Assembly: GCA_948474755.1 (NCBI GenBank)
Contig: CAOLHI010001135.1
Coordinates: 248,001-312,000 of the forward strand
DNA length: 64,000 bases
DNA from: Ctenosaura bakeri
Lineage: Eukaryota; Chordata; Lepidosauria; Squamata; Iguanidae
Reading direction: 5' to 3'
The notes under the pieces are model-generated. The model was not told the origin of the DNA, did not search any database, and worked only from the letters and a program-made list of their open reading frames with translations. The position numbers and the translations under genes are program-made. Shown in pieces: positions 1 to 11,465 of this stretch (positions within the stretch are counted from its first letter, which is position 1; every line of letters starts with the position of its first letter).

Positions 1-8
1 ATAAAGAA

Positions 9-90
9 TGATAGAATCATACAGTTGGGACCACAAGGACCATCTAGCCCAACCCACTACCAGTAGAAATACATAAAGAAGACACTCCAG
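9..90 (-). mobile_element. CR1 LINE 3' end fragment
   Basis: Read on the minus strand, this is the last part of a CR1 3' UTR. It has the ATGATTCTAT-type terminus at the left, then the block that reads CATCTAGCCCAACCC on the plus strand, which recurs in the CR1 ends at 22.5, 38.3 and 54.0 kb. Similarity fades after about position 90. It is a 5'-truncated, non-coding stub. Confidence 0.7.
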
Positions 91-3000
91 CTATAGTTAG
101 GAAGTAGAATAGAGCAGGAAGTATAGCTGAAACAACTGAGTGAGGGTTGTGGAGGTATATTTCTTTCCCAAATTTGGAAACTGAGAAAGATCTGTATCAT
201 AAGATTTCCTGATGTATACTTCCATGTCTTGATTTCCATACTGAGAGAAAGCCCACTCATTTTTCAACCAGCCATGAGAGCTTTGGCTACCACTAGTATT
301 CAAAGTTCTGATTGCTAAGGAGATGGGTTGGCAGGTTTTTTAAAACAAATTGATTTAAATCAATTTAGTTGGCTAGAAAGGAGGGGGGAATAGTGAGCAG
401 GCATGTGGCTGTACAAAAGAAATGGTACTTTATCATTTTTAATAGCCCATGGGTCCACCTGAGAGCCAGTTTAAAAGCATATACAGATTACTGTATTCTG
501 TAGGTCATGCTTATCAACCCTTCATGTATTATAGTGTTTGAAAGATGAATAACAGACCGTGAGATTTACATGGATGAGAGCCTGTTGAGAGAGAGAGAGA
601 GAGAAAACAACTTCACTGTAGGTGAGATCCAGAAGGAGAAGTGACCTTTTGGACATAGAAGATGGTACATCCAACCTGAAGACAAGTTAGACAAATTTCA
701 GACCATTTTGGAATTCCAAATGCCACAGATAGGTCAGGCAACAGACCTTTGCGGGGTTATACCTATTTGCCCATTAAATTTCCTTATGTGTATGGATACA
801 GGGGACATTGTATGAATTGATAAAAAATATTGCACAGGAGTGAGTCTGTATTTTGCTATTTCTGGATTTAATAGATCCTTTGCAGGATTCTATGCCCTCT
901 CAGAAGATGGATGGCTATCTCATTTTTCACATATTACTTCTCTCCCTTTTTTAGAACAAGAAGGATTTACTTATCTTTCAGATTACTACAATTCCAGGGG
1001 CAATAATGGATGTCGCCTATTTCAAATTCCACAGCTTCAGAGCTTCTGAAATTTCGACCAGGCATTTAGGTTGGCAGGTGACTTGAAGGCTTGTACACAC
1101 ACACACAATGCTAATAACCACAGACTGGTGTGGCTTGATATGAGGCAGTGATTATTGGAACACACATCTTTCTTCTTATTTTCAGAGGACACCAGATGGC
1201 TGGCATTCACTATCCCCACAGCTCTGATCTGAACATGACACCCAAAGGACTGATTCATTTTGTTCTCCATGCTGCAGATGTGGGATAGAGCCACAAATGT
1301 GAAATTCCCCAAATAAGTAAATAAAAGGCTTCTGTGGGATTGGTTTGGAATCATGAATCTGTTGATGGGTTACATCTATGGATTATGTTTCCCACATAAC
1401 CCTTTTTGTCAGAAACACATTAGTAAGGGCTTGGGGAAATCCATAATGTATTCATGTGTCTTGGAGAAGCAGAGGTTTCCCCTAAATCTAGAGTGCTGCA
1501 ACCCTTTTATGTTGCTCTTGCAATGTATAATAAGAGCCTTAGTATGTGCTTTTAAGTTAAAAATAGAAATGTAGGTTAATATATGGAATGGTGACTAATA
1601 CAGAGAAGAGAGAGGGAAGTCCTGCATGTAGGTTTTCTGCACATACATCCCTGATGTTTACTCCACTTGAAAATGCAGTTTTAAGCAGCACAGTAGTACC
1701 CTCAGGCTGCTACCGTTTTAAAAACAAGTTCTTTTTTCAGTGGGGAGCTCTTTCCCCTTGTGGTCACTCACCAATATTTACTAGGCAAGGTCACTTTGAA
1801 TGCCAGTGGCAGTTGAAAGAGCAAGAAGAAGAGCGACACTTTTTGTCTTCACTGAGCTGGCTGATTCTGCCACTGTGATAGCCGACAATGACATTACACC
1901 AGGGAAAGGTTGTCGTAGTCACACACTCCCGGTTCTGCTGTGGAGACCAAACAAAACAAAAACAAGGTGGGGACAGTATTTTTTTTTTTTCCTTCTGCAA
2001 CGGTAACACAAAAATATGGAAACATTTTATCTTTTGGAATATAAATGAAGCTTTTAATCTTGGCAACGTAGACAGGCTGGTATCTAAAAGTTCCTTTTAA
2101 AATTGGGATTTTTAAACAGACCTCCCCTAAGAAATGGAATATCCTTCTGTAAAAATTAATTAATTACTTGGAACGCTTGCTGGAAGGAAATGGCCATAAA
2201 CATCTTACAGACCCAGCAGGTGGTGGAGAGTTGACAGAAACGACAGTTTTATTAAAATTACAGAAAGAGACATTTGCAGAAAAGATACGTATTTTGGCGG
2301 ACGAAGGATGACTATAAGAACATGAAACCAATGAAGATATATGGCAAGGCAAAAGATTAATGATGGTTTTTTTTTATTTATTTGCATTTTTATATCATCC
2401 ATGTGAATTATTACCTATATGCCTGATATGTCCTAAAAGAAAAAAAAACTGTGATGAATAAATAAACAGCTCTAGAAATCTTCAATAGGGTGCTTTACCT
2501 TGCAGGGAATATTATCATTGGCTTTTGATACAATTTCTGCTGCAGGGAAAGACTTTCAAAGCTCGGAATGCTGAAGTATTGCCAGGCGCTCAAAGACCCC
2601 CTGCTGTGCGCGTCAAACTAAGAAATCTCTCTGAACTTGTCGAATTAAAAGTCATCTCTCTCTCTCTGCAACCCCTGCATGAGCTGGGAAGCTCTGTCCT
2701 CATTTTTTTTTTCCAGTGCCTCCATGATAAACAAATGGAGCCTGGAGCATCTTTATTCTTTACAGGCACATAATTAAAATTCTTCTAAAAATGTAATTGA
2801 ATGCAATAAATTTCAAAAGGAGGTTCTAGTTAACAATGATGCAAAAACCGTTCAAGTAGGCCACACTGTTTTACCAATCAATTGTGCTGCAAAGGTAAAT
2901 CAAAACAGATTAAGACCCCAAAAAGTGTTTTGTGTTTTTCATCTGTTTTGCTTACACATCAAGAGGATGCTCCTAATTTAAACATCTCAGTAGGATTTAC

Positions 3001-3529
3001 GCTTTCTAGAATGTCATATACTTAATTACTGAAATCGCAAAACAGAAGTAAACTGTTAAAATATGAACAAAGCTAGTTGAGATCCCTATTTGCTGTATTT
3101 CATTATTTATCATATCTCCCAAATGAAAGAACCTTTATTTATGCTTTTGTATTCTTTCTAGTAACACTCTTTTCACTTACCCATAACAGTGTGTATTCAG
3201 TTGTTACCTTACTCACACATCAGGTAATATGCACAATGTTTAACCACTTACTTATAGTAGTGGAACCTTGTTAACAATTATCTGGGTAGCACACTTACAA
3301 ATCACAACAAAGATACAAGGTTTTCTTTTTCATTTCCTAGCACATACTCATCTCAGCTTCCAAATAATTATATGCTCAGGATGTTTTTTACATGAAACAA
3401 AGAAAGGAAGATGAAAGCTAATTAATATAACAAAACAGCTGTTTGTCTGGAATCTTCAAAATATAATTTCTAATTTCTTTGCCTCCTTCATCACTCCTTC
3501 TTATCCTGCCTGGAGATTTTACTTGACCC
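91..3529. other. No gene recognised; unique AT-rich DNA
   Basis: I see no exon, RNA gene or clear transposon here. The stretch holds simple-sequence tracts: (GA)9 at 587-604, a short CA run near 1094, and T runs near 1980, 2368 and 2703. The open frames are under about 105 codons, overlap on both strands and carry no recognisable motif, so I treat them as chance. Confidence 0.6.
587..604. repeat. (GA)9 microsatellite
   Basis: Uninterrupted GA dinucleotides, ended by an A-rich stretch. Confidence 0.95.
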
Positions 3530-3722
3530 TGTTGTTGCTGTGTGCCTTAAAGCTGTTTCTGACTTACGGCAACCCTAAGGTGAAGCTATCATGGGGTTGT
3601 CTGGGGCTGAGACTGTGTGATGCACCCACAATCACCCAGCGGGTGTCCATGGCCAAGCAGGGAATTGAATCCTGGTCTCCAGAGCCATAGTCCAATGCTC
3701 AAATGACTACACCATGCTGGAT
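3530..3722 (-). mobile_element. tRNA-derived squamate SINE
   Basis: On the minus strand the copy starts at the right edge with a tRNA-like head. This includes a B-box-like GATTCAATTCC preceded by CTCTGGAGACCAG. It ends at the left edge in a tail reading AGGGTTGCCGTAAGTCAG and then GGCACACAGCAACAAC. That tail resembles the 3' end of squamate BovB LINEs, the likely source of its mobilisation machinery. Related copies lie at 11.2, 29.6, 43.5 and 56.5 kb. It lacks the ACCTTT repeats expected of classical Sauria SINEs, so I do not use that name. Confidence 0.8.
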
Positions 3723-4176
3723 CTCTTACTTGCTGCCTACAAATTGTTGCATAGAATTGGATATTTTTAGAGCTACTACTAGATAGGCTATAGGTGGAGA
3801 ATGCATTTACAGTTGAAGCCATAACCAGTATGTGATAGGTGATAAGCCTGTTATAGACTGGCTTAACAATTTCAATCTTGGCTTCCATTATTTGGTGACT
3901 GATTAATGTGATAGGAAAACAATCTGATGACTCAGTCCCATATGAAAGTTGATTGTTAGAGTTAGGTTTTCATGTCATCACAGCATTATTACTCTTCATA
4001 AAGACCCCACAGGCACATTCCTAAGAAGGGTCCAATAATGCAGATGATTTTTAGGATTTAAATCAACAAACTAGTTCTAAAAGTTCATATCCTCTGGAAG
4101 CTAATAGATTTTCACTGTCCAATACTCAGCCTGTTTCAGCACTAGAGGCCATTACCACAATATACTGTCACAATTG

Positions 4177-4253
4177 CAGCATTGCCATTGGTGCAATGCT
4201 GTCGGGTTGGGAACACCTTCAGCAGATGAGTGGCAGTATTGCCACTGGTGTTC
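4177..4253. repeat. Cluster of perfect hairpins
   Basis: Three perfect inverted repeats lie within 77 bp. CAGCATTGC (4177-4185) pairs with 4193-4201 across a 7-nt loop. AGTGGCA (4229-4235) pairs with 4240-4246 across GTAT. GAACACC (4211-4217) pairs with 4247-4253 and encloses the second hairpin. No family is recognised. It may be the core of a foldback element. Confidence 0.7.
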
Positions 4254-4939
4254 TTTCTACACCACAGCATCTTTGGCCACTCCCTCTCCCCTCCTTCACC
4301 CTGCCCCATCACTCCTGATGGGTTGGGTTTTTTGTCCTTTGGAAGCCATACTAAATATGGCAGTACACTACTGCATTTTCAAGCTATAATGCCGAAAATT
4401 GTATTTTCAAAAAAGTTTTAACTCAAAAGAGAACTGTAAAATAAACATGGAGAGGTGATAGATTTTGAAATCACCACGCCATGGGAGTCACTGAGGGGAG
4501 AACAAGCTAGGCATGCAAACCAACCTACCCACTCCTGGATTCACAATGACTGGAAGCAGTATCAAGGTGCTATAAGAGTACCACACTGAATCAGCTGATG
4601 GGACTGAAGTGCTATTGGAGGTGCTTACTAGATTTTTTTCTGGAAATAGGATAGGGTGGTTTGGCAACACTTGGGGACAGGATAGCAGCTGGATAGCAAT
4701 GACATCATGTGATAGCATGACTCCTGACCCAGAAACAACCCACTGCTATGGCGGTATAGTGATGTCATGCAGAAATGGCCTAAGACTAAGCCTCATGACT
4801 AAGCCTTCTCCAAAGTGCTTAGCATTGGTAAAAAGGCAAGGCCCTGATGGGAAAAAAATCTGTTCTTTCCTTATATTGCTATAAGGATTGCAATGAAACT
4901 GATAAGAAAAGTGAGGAAGTATATGGCACAGGTGGTCCT

Positions 4940-4966
4940 TACTACTACTACTACTACTACTACTAC
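4940..4966. repeat. (TAC)9 microsatellite
   Basis: Nine uninterrupted TAC units (TAG-type triplets on the other strand, depending on phase). The poly-Tyr and poly-Ser runs in the overlapping frames come only from this. Confidence 0.95.
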
Positions 4967-5679
4967 GAGACACCACTTTGCTGCCACAAGCTCTTGCTTC
5001 ACCAGACGGAAGAATGCCATACTTTAGAAAAGGTTACTTTTGTAAAGAGCATATTCTAGCTAGATACACTCTTCTCCATCAGGGATATTTCTATCCATAG
5101 CAAATGCATATGAAGGACCACAATTTTCAGTACAAATACTGTTGCCCCACAGTCCCAAATATCTGCTGCTTTGTTTGCTTGTTTTTATTTATTTAATGGG
5201 TAAATAACATAAATGCCAAATGTCTGTTTTGCTTTCATATGGTAGCATCCATAAACAGTACCAGGATACAGGTAGACCACAAGGTGGAAAGAAACAACAG
5301 CAGTGAGCTTAAAATATTTGTTCAAATAAATAAATTATTTATTTCACTGTATGTCACAAAATAGACTTGAAAAGAAGAGGTTTTTAGCAAAGGGAATCAT
5401 AATGATGACTCTTCTGCAGACCCATTTAGAAGTTCTGTGTGGTTGCTATCACTCATTGCCACATAGTATGGGAGCAAATACTGATGGCAAAGCAACCATG
5501 CCATTATTGTTCTGGCTCTTTGTAGTTGCTAAACTGGGGTCAGTCACCAAATGAGAAGGAACAAACTTTATTTCAATTTGTTTTGTTTAGCTATGCATGA
5601 CAGGAGAATCTATGCTGATCAAAAATTGCTGAGGCTACCATGTAAGCCCCTAAAAAGAAATCATTCCATTCAACCTGTG

Positions 5680-6466
5680 CAGCAGGATCCCCGTATCCGT
5701 GGGGGATTGGTTCCACCTCCCTGTGAAACCCATGGATAGGAGTGAACGCCCCATCCCCCACCTGCCCTCTGCCAATCGAGGTGGTAAGGAGGCAGGATCG
5801 TGCTCCTCACTCCTTTCCTCCCCGCTGCTGCCATGATTGAGCCCGGGGCAAATGGCAGGAGGCAGCGAGGGGTGTGATTGCACACCTCTTGCCTCTTTCT
5901 TGCTCGCTGCCATGGTGATTGGGCCCAGACTGAGGGGCAGGAGGAAGTGAGGGGCGTGGTTGCACACCTCTCGCCTCTTTCCTGCACACCTCCAGGGTGA
6001 TTGGGCCTGGAGCGAGGGGCGTGACTGCGCACCCCTCACCTCTTTCCTGCTCACTGCCAGTGTGATTGGGCCCAGAGTGAGGGGCAGGAGGAGGTGAGGG
6101 GTGCAGTCGTGTGTCTCTCACCTCTTTCCTGCTCGCCGCCAGGGTGATCGGGCCGAGAACGAGGGGCAGAAGCAGGTGAGGGATGTGATTGCACGCCTCT
6201 CACCTCTTTTCTGCCCGCCACCAGAGCGATTGAGCATGGAGGGAGGGACAGGAGAAGGCAAGGGGCACGACTGTGTGCCTCTCACCTCTTTGCTGCCTGC
6301 CACCAGGGTGATTGGCCCAGGGCAAGGGGCAAGAGGAAATGAGGGGTGCGATCTTGCACTCCTTGCTTCTCTCCCACCTGCAACCACCGCAATGGTGGTG
6401 GCGGGGAGCCAACCGTGGATGACTGAATCAATGGATAATGAATCTGCAGATAAGGGAGTCATACTG
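5680..6466. mobile_element. Tigger-like non-autonomous DNA transposon with internal minisatellite
   Basis: The left end reads CAGCAGGATCCCCGTATCCG. The reverse complement of the right end reads CAGTATGACTCCCTTATCTG. Both are of the CAGT...CCCT.TATC..G type seen at the ends of Tigger/MER2-like elements, and a TA follows the right end. The middle is filled by a GC-rich minisatellite (listed separately). No transposase is present, so the element would depend on one supplied elsewhere. The left TA is not intact and the family name is an inference from the termini. Confidence 0.55.
5834..6390. repeat. 82-bp minisatellite, about 7 units
   Basis: Units start with TGATTGGGCC (or a close variant) at 5834, 5916, 5998, 6063, 6145, 6227 and 6309. 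Spacings are 82, 82, 65, 82, 82 and 82 bp, and the third unit lacks 17 bp. Each unit carries GAGGGGCAGGAGG, GTGAGGGGTG and a CACCTCTTTCCTGC block. An eroded unit precedes the first one. The many overlapping open frames here on both strands are a by-product of the stop-poor GC-rich unit and are not genes. Confidence 0.92.
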
Positions 6467-7081
6467 TAGTTGTAAAGTGCACTGGAAGAAATGGGCCTTG
6501 TTAGTCATGATGGCTAACTCTGGCACAATTTGGAACCCACCTTTTTTTTTTTTTTTTTCTTTAAACAGCATAATTGTGTCATTGGGAAAACATGTTTCCA
6601 ACTTCAAATACATCGTGGAAGAAAAATAAATAAAAAAGTCTTTGGCCCACATCAGGGGTGTGCATGAATGATTCTCTGGAATTTCTGTTGAGTCTGGTAA
6701 GAAATCTGTAGTATGGCTGTAGGTCAGTTCTAGAACAGAGCAAAGACAGTGGGATAGAAACAGTGCCTGCTGATAAAGCAGTCATGCCTGTGCTAAAGCC
6801 AAGTGCTAGAGGGAAGAGAATCCAGGCCTACCAGGGAATGAAAACCAACAGAAAACACTTCCCTTCATCAAAGTACATAACTGAGGTATATTCCCTGAAG
6901 GAAAGAATTCATACATGATATCAGGTCATTCCACATCCAGATAACATAATCTACCATAGGTATAACAGTGACATATGTACAAAAGAAAAATTAACAAGTG
7001 CATGCAAAGCTGACAGCAAGCAAATCCATTTGCAGAGTCCAGATTGTCATGAATATAAAACATGCATTATAAAGCAAGTAA
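6467..7081. other. No gene recognised; unique DNA
   Basis: It contains a T run at about 6541-6560 and otherwise no recognisable feature before the CR1 element starts. Confidence 0.5.
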
Positions 7082-8391
7082 ATCTTCAAGAAGGGAAAAA
7101 AAGAGGACCCAAATAATTATCGCCCAGTCAGCCTGACATCAGTACCCGGAAAGATCCTGGAGCAGATCATTAAGCAGTCAGTTTCTAATCATTTAGAAAG
7201 CAACGCAGAAATCACGAGAAGTCAACATGGATTTCTCAAAAATAAGTCATGCCAGACTAATCTTATCTCTTTTTATGATAGAGTTACTAGCTTGATAGAT
7301 GAAGCGAATGCTGTGGGTGTAGCATATCTTGATTTCAGTAAGGCCTTTGACATGGTTCCCCATGACATTCTTGCAAAGAAGCTAGTAAAATGCGGGCTGG
7401 ACAGGGCTACTGTTAGTTGGATTTGTAATTGGTTGACCGACCGAACCCAAAGGGTGATCACGAATGGCTGCTTTTCATCCTGGAGAGAAGTGACTAGCGG
7501 GGTGCCACAGGGTTCTGTCCTGGGCCCAGTGCTGTTCAATATTTTTATCAACGACTTGGATGAAGGAATAGAGGGCATGCTCATCAAATTTGCAGATGAC
7601 ACCAAATTGGGAGGGGTTGCTAGTATGCCAGAGGACAGGATCAAAATTCAAAATGACCTGGATAGATTGGAGAGCTGGGCCAAGGCTAACAAAATGAAAT
7701 TCAACAGAGAGAAATGTAAGGTCCTACATTTAGGTAGAAAAAATGGAATACAGAAATATAGGATGGGGACACGTGGCTGGATAGCAGTACGTGAGAAAGG
7801 GATCTAGGAGTCTTAATACACCACAAGCTGAACATGAGTCAGCAGTGTGATGCGGCAGCCAAGAAAGCCAATGCAATTCTCGGCTGCATCAATAGGAGTA
7901 TGGTGTCTAGATCGAGAGAGGTACTGGTACCACTCTACTCTGCTTTGGTTTGACCTCATCTTGAATACTGTGTCCAGTTCTGGGCACCCCAAGTCAAGAA
8001 GGATATTGACAAGCTGGAGCAAGTCCAGAGGAGGGCGACCAAAATGGTGAGAGGCCTGGAAGCCATGCCCTATGAGGATAGACTTAGAGAGCTGGGTATT
8101 TTTAGTCTGCAGAAGAGAAGGTTAAGAGGGGACATGATAGCCATGTTTAAATATTTGAAGGGATGCCATGTAGAGGAAGGAGAGGGCTTGTTTTCTGCTG
8201 CTCCAGAGACCAGGACAAGGAGTAATGGATTCAAGCTGCAGGAAAGGAGATTCCACCTGAACCTCAGGAAGAACTTCCTGACAATCAGGGCTGTCCGGCA
8301 GTGGAATGTGCTGCCTCAGAGTGTAGTGGAGTCTCTTTCCTTGGAGGTTTTTAAGCAGAGGCTAAATGGCCATCTGTTGGGAGTGCTTTGA
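7082..8391 (+). pseudogene. CR1 ORF2 (reverse transcriptase) remnant, frameshifted
   Basis: The reading frame is open from 7082 to the stop at 7805-7807, 241 codons, with no start codon because the 5' end is truncated. Going through it: a [16 protein letters not shown] block at the start, the YLDFSKAFD motif (about residues 82-90, first catalytic Asp), [11 protein letters not shown] (139-149), and the catalytic FADD (170-173, bases 7589-7600). A frameshift between about 7770 and 7810 moves the remainder into another frame. That frame is interrupted by one TGA at 7951-7953 and then stays open to 8391, ending in the usual WNVLP and RLNGHL region. In life this protein primes cDNA synthesis at a nicked chromosomal site. 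This copy cannot encode it. Confidence 0.93.
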
Positions 8392-8480
8392 GGGTGTTCC
8401 TGCATGGCAGGGGGTTGAACTCGATGGCCCCCGTGGTTTCTTCCAACTCTACATTTCTATGATTCATTTCTATGATTCTA
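7082..8480 (+). mobile_element. 5'-truncated CR1 LINE
   Basis: A non-LTR retrotransposon copy in sense orientation. It contains the reverse-transcriptase core, the C-terminal region, the short 3' UTR with TTGAACTCGATGG, and the diagnostic CR1 terminus in which an 8-bp ATTCTATG-like unit is repeated (TTCTATGATTCATTTCTATG and following). The 5' end is cut inside ORF2, as is usual for CR1. No clear target-site duplication flanks it, which fits the clade. It is the longest and least damaged LINE in the window. Confidence 0.95.
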
Positions 8481-8852
8481 AATAGTTGGAAAATATTATG
8501 CAAGATGGGTGTCCACTGTATAGACACAAGGGTCCTTTCACTTGTTCCTAGATTTGCTGTGCTTCTCTGACAGAGAAATTCAAACCATAAAGATTAGATT
8601 ATTCAAAAAAAGTTAACTAACCCACAGTAGGGATGTGACTCTTTGTTAAATTTATTCATGGACAGCAAAAAATAATTTATTCAATTTTTTCCTCACTATG
8701 AGAATGCACTGAAAAACCATATAGTATTTGTAAATTCCAATTAATTTTCCTGTGTCCTTCCCAATAGGCCATGCATTAAATAACAATATCCCCTGGGATT
8801 TCTGGAGGACTCCCTGGGAAATCATGAGGATGCCTACATTGTCCTGTGTGAC

Positions 8853-9470
8853 CTATCAGAACATAGCTGGATGATCCTCAGCCATCCCCACCCTCCCAAC
8901 ACACCTATGCAGTACCTGTGGGAGGTGGGGTGCTTGAGAAACATCCAGCTATCAGAACATAACCAGGTGATACTTGCTGTCCTGCCCAGCTGACATGGCT
9001 ATGTCAGTGTCCAGGGAATGGTAGGGATGGCCAGGATTGTCCAGCTATCTCAGGGTGAAGTGGGTTCCCAAGCTGCAGTTCCAGAAGTCCCCCCCAGTAG
9101 GGCCCCAAAACTCTATGTGAGTGCTTTTGTCTCCAAACCAACCCAAGCACCTACAAATGCAGTGATTTGAATCCCCTCTATTTCCCCAAAGCTCCTCAAC
9201 CCTCCACCCCAAGGTTTTAGAATTGGCTGAAATGGTTGCTGGGAGTGATGTTACATCACTTCTGGCACACCAAAACACAATGGAAGAGTGTGTGGGGGGG
9301 TGGCCCTAACCCCCTTTGTGGTTGCCCATTCTATGTTCTGAAAGCCAGACAATCCCTGGCTGCCTTCCTGATATGGCCTTGTAGTGGCTAGGGGAAGGCC
9401 AGTGGCAGTCATGGATGTGTACAACTGTCAGAAGATAGCTGATGATCCTTGGCTTTCCTCACCCCCCTAA
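8853..9470. repeat. Unclassified degraded repeat with CCAGCTATCAGAACATAGCTGG-like core
   Basis: A near-palindromic core, CTATCAGAACATAGCTGG followed by ATGATCCT, occurs at about 8853. Diverged forms follow at about 8944 (CCAGCTATCAGAACATAACC) and 9424 (ACTGTCAGAAGATAGCTGAT then GATCCTTGG). A further relative lies at 23478. The blocks share a following pyrimidine-rich stretch. I do not recognise the family. It could be a degraded MITE cluster or an old tandem array. Confidence 0.45.
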
Positions 9471-10008
9471 CATGGCCATGAAACTGGGTGTGGGGCAGCC
9501 ATGAGTTGTCCATCTACAATCTGATGGCTAGATGCACAAAAATGCAGCCATCCTCCTGGCCTTCTGGACATCCTCCAGAGGTCCTAGGTGTTGATGTTAT
9601 CATGTATCTGGCTACCATGACACAGCTGGATAACCTTTATCACTTACCTCTACTTGAGTATTGGCCATGCTGTTTTTGGGAGAGGGCAGGGAAATGATAA
9701 ATCTAAAGGAGACTTAACTACTTTGCTTCAGTTTCGGATTTTGAAGCTAGGGCTTCTCATCAGGGCTGGAGCACTTAATAGAATTCACCTCATTGAGACG
9801 TCCTGGTCCTTGAGAATCCCCCTTCTTTCTCTCCTCTCAGTCTTAGGGATGTCTGTCCGTTCCTAATCCATAGCATATAAGTGAAATTTAAAATGTAGAA
9901 ACTCATCAGAACAGCACCCCACATAGCTTTCTTTCTTTTAATTCATCCCACCTCCTTCAGCTATTACAAAGATTTGTTAAGGCTGAAGCGAGCAATGACA
10001 CTGAAGTG

Positions 10009-10067
10009 GATTCGCAGAAGATATCATCTTTCCAAATAATGATTCGCAGAAGATATCATCTTTCCAA
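10009..10067. repeat. 32-bp direct tandem duplication
   Basis: The 27-bp block starting GATTCGCAGAAGATATC at 10009 is repeated without change at 10041, with AATAAT and similar bases between. It is a small local duplication with no evident function. Confidence 0.95.
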
Positions 10068-11242
10068 GCCTTGTCTCCATTACACCACTTACGTCAAGCA
10101 AATTTAAAGACATGCATTATACCAATCAATGCATTAATAGTACAGAAAACATACACAAATATAGGACTCACCAAGATCCATGTCAGTCCCATCCTAAGAG
10201 AGAGGGAGCAAACTAGATCCTGACTACACTGCTCACTGCCTTTGCTTTGTGTATTCCTGATCCTGGTAGGTACTTGTTGGATTGCAGCAATGAAAACATT
10301 GTCAACCATTGCATAGGTTTTCGCCCTTGAGTCTTTTGTTTTTGGTAGCTTTCGCCCCCAAAATCTTCTAGTTTATGTAACATTGTATTTAATGTGATAT
10401 TATATCTGTTGCAACAAAACAATGTTCTTGTGCAACATTTATAGGGCTTTTTGCAAAACTGAATTTGAATTTATTGTGCAAAAAATGGGGGAAAAAAGTC
10501 ATTGAAAAATCCTCAAACCCTCTTGTAGTCTCATAATCTTACCCAGCAGGAAAAAGACTTCTGAAATTCTTCATTCTTGCATGTGAGAATAAAATAAGCA
10601 AAGATTTATATCCCTGGCTATGAAGCACTTTGCATTAAACCAAAGCAGACTGATTTCCTATTGTTAATCCGTATTAAAAGAAAAGGAGTAAGGCTGGTAC
10701 ATAATAGCATTTTATGAAATGTTCAACAATTATGCTTGGTTTCAAAAATTACAATATGGGTTCCTGGAGATAAAGAGTTTATATGTGGGAGAAAAGGAAG
10801 TATAACAGAAACCTACGCATAATCTTTTCTTTATAAATATGGACATATGCATACTTGAATTGCCTCTCATGTGTTAACAGAACCACTTCTCTTTGATGAG
10901 AACAATTCTATTCCTCCATGCATGTAATCTTTCAATAGAAGTGAAAGATGGCATCAAATAAGTGAGACACAGTGGAAAAAGGAAACGGAATGGTAACAGC
11001 CTGATCCTGTGTGTGTTTAGTTGGATTTAATTCCTTCTAAGCTCAATAGAGCTTATCCCAAATAACTGTGTAGGACAGCAGCCTTCCGAGAGTAAAGGCA
11101 ATCCAGAAACTGAAAAGTAAGGAGAAGGAAAAGAATACTATGTTTTACTATAGGTTAAACCTCTGTAGAAAGAAAATTTAGATATAAAAGAGCATGTCAA
11201 AAAGACAAGAGCCTTTTCCATACAACACATTCCAGTCAAGGA

Positions 11243-11465
11243 AGTCAGTCCAGTGTAATTGCTTGAATGTTGGACTAGAACTGTGAGAGAGCAGGGTCTG
11301 AATCCCTGCTTAGCTATGAAAATCTACTAGTTAACCTTTGGCAAGTCTCACACTTTCAGCCTTAGAGGAAGGTAATGGCAAACCTCTTATGAATAAATCT
11401 TGTCAAGGAAACTATAAAAATGAACCAGAGTTGATTTAAAAGCACATATTAATAGCAACAACAAA
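11243..11465 (+). mobile_element. tRNA-derived squamate SINE, diverged
   Basis: The sense copy begins near AGTCCAGTGTAATTGCTTGA. It has a B-box-like GGTCTGAATCCCTG, the middle block GGCAAGTCTCACACTTTCAG and AGGAAGGTAATGGCAAACC, and a badly eroded BovB-type tail ending TAGCAACAACAAA. It matches the copies at 3.5, 29.6, 43.5 and 56.5 kb but is the most diverged, so probably among the oldest. Confidence 0.72.

Larger units (their letters stand above)
3723..5679. other. No gene recognised; unique DNA with hairpins and a microsatellite
   Basis: Apart from the hairpin cluster near 4.2 kb and the TAC repeat near 4.95 kb (listed separately), I see no supported feature. The part from about 4480 to 4800 is less AT-rich than its surroundings and could be an old DNA transposon, but I could not define ends. 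Confidence 0.5.
8481..11242. other. No gene recognised; degraded repeat blocks and unique DNA
   Basis: From about 8760 to 9650 the DNA is less AT-rich and contains recurring blocks (listed separately). From 9700 onward it is AT-rich and unique apart from a 32-bp tandem duplication at 10.0 kb. Near 10985-11085 a weakly palindromic block resembles the short interspersed palindromes noted at 42.4 and 59.1 kb. Open frames here are short and unsupported. Confidence 0.5.

Noticed and set aside
3530..3722. Classical Sauria SINE
   Set aside because: The tail ends in CACACAGCAACAAC-like sequence, not ACCTTT repeats, so only the general term squamate tRNA-derived SINE is justified.
4941..4970. Poly-Tyr/poly-Ser protein segment
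   Set aside because: It is the direct translation of the (TAC)9 microsatellite.
5834..6390. Regularly spaced repeats resembling a CRISPR array
   Set aside because: The units are contiguous 82-bp tandem repeats without unique spacers, in a vertebrate-type genome.
5650..6469. Several 100-134 codon frames with repeated residues
   Set aside because: These are translations of the 82-bp minisatellite in different frames, not a repeat protein. The unit length is not a multiple of three, so the frame changes between units.
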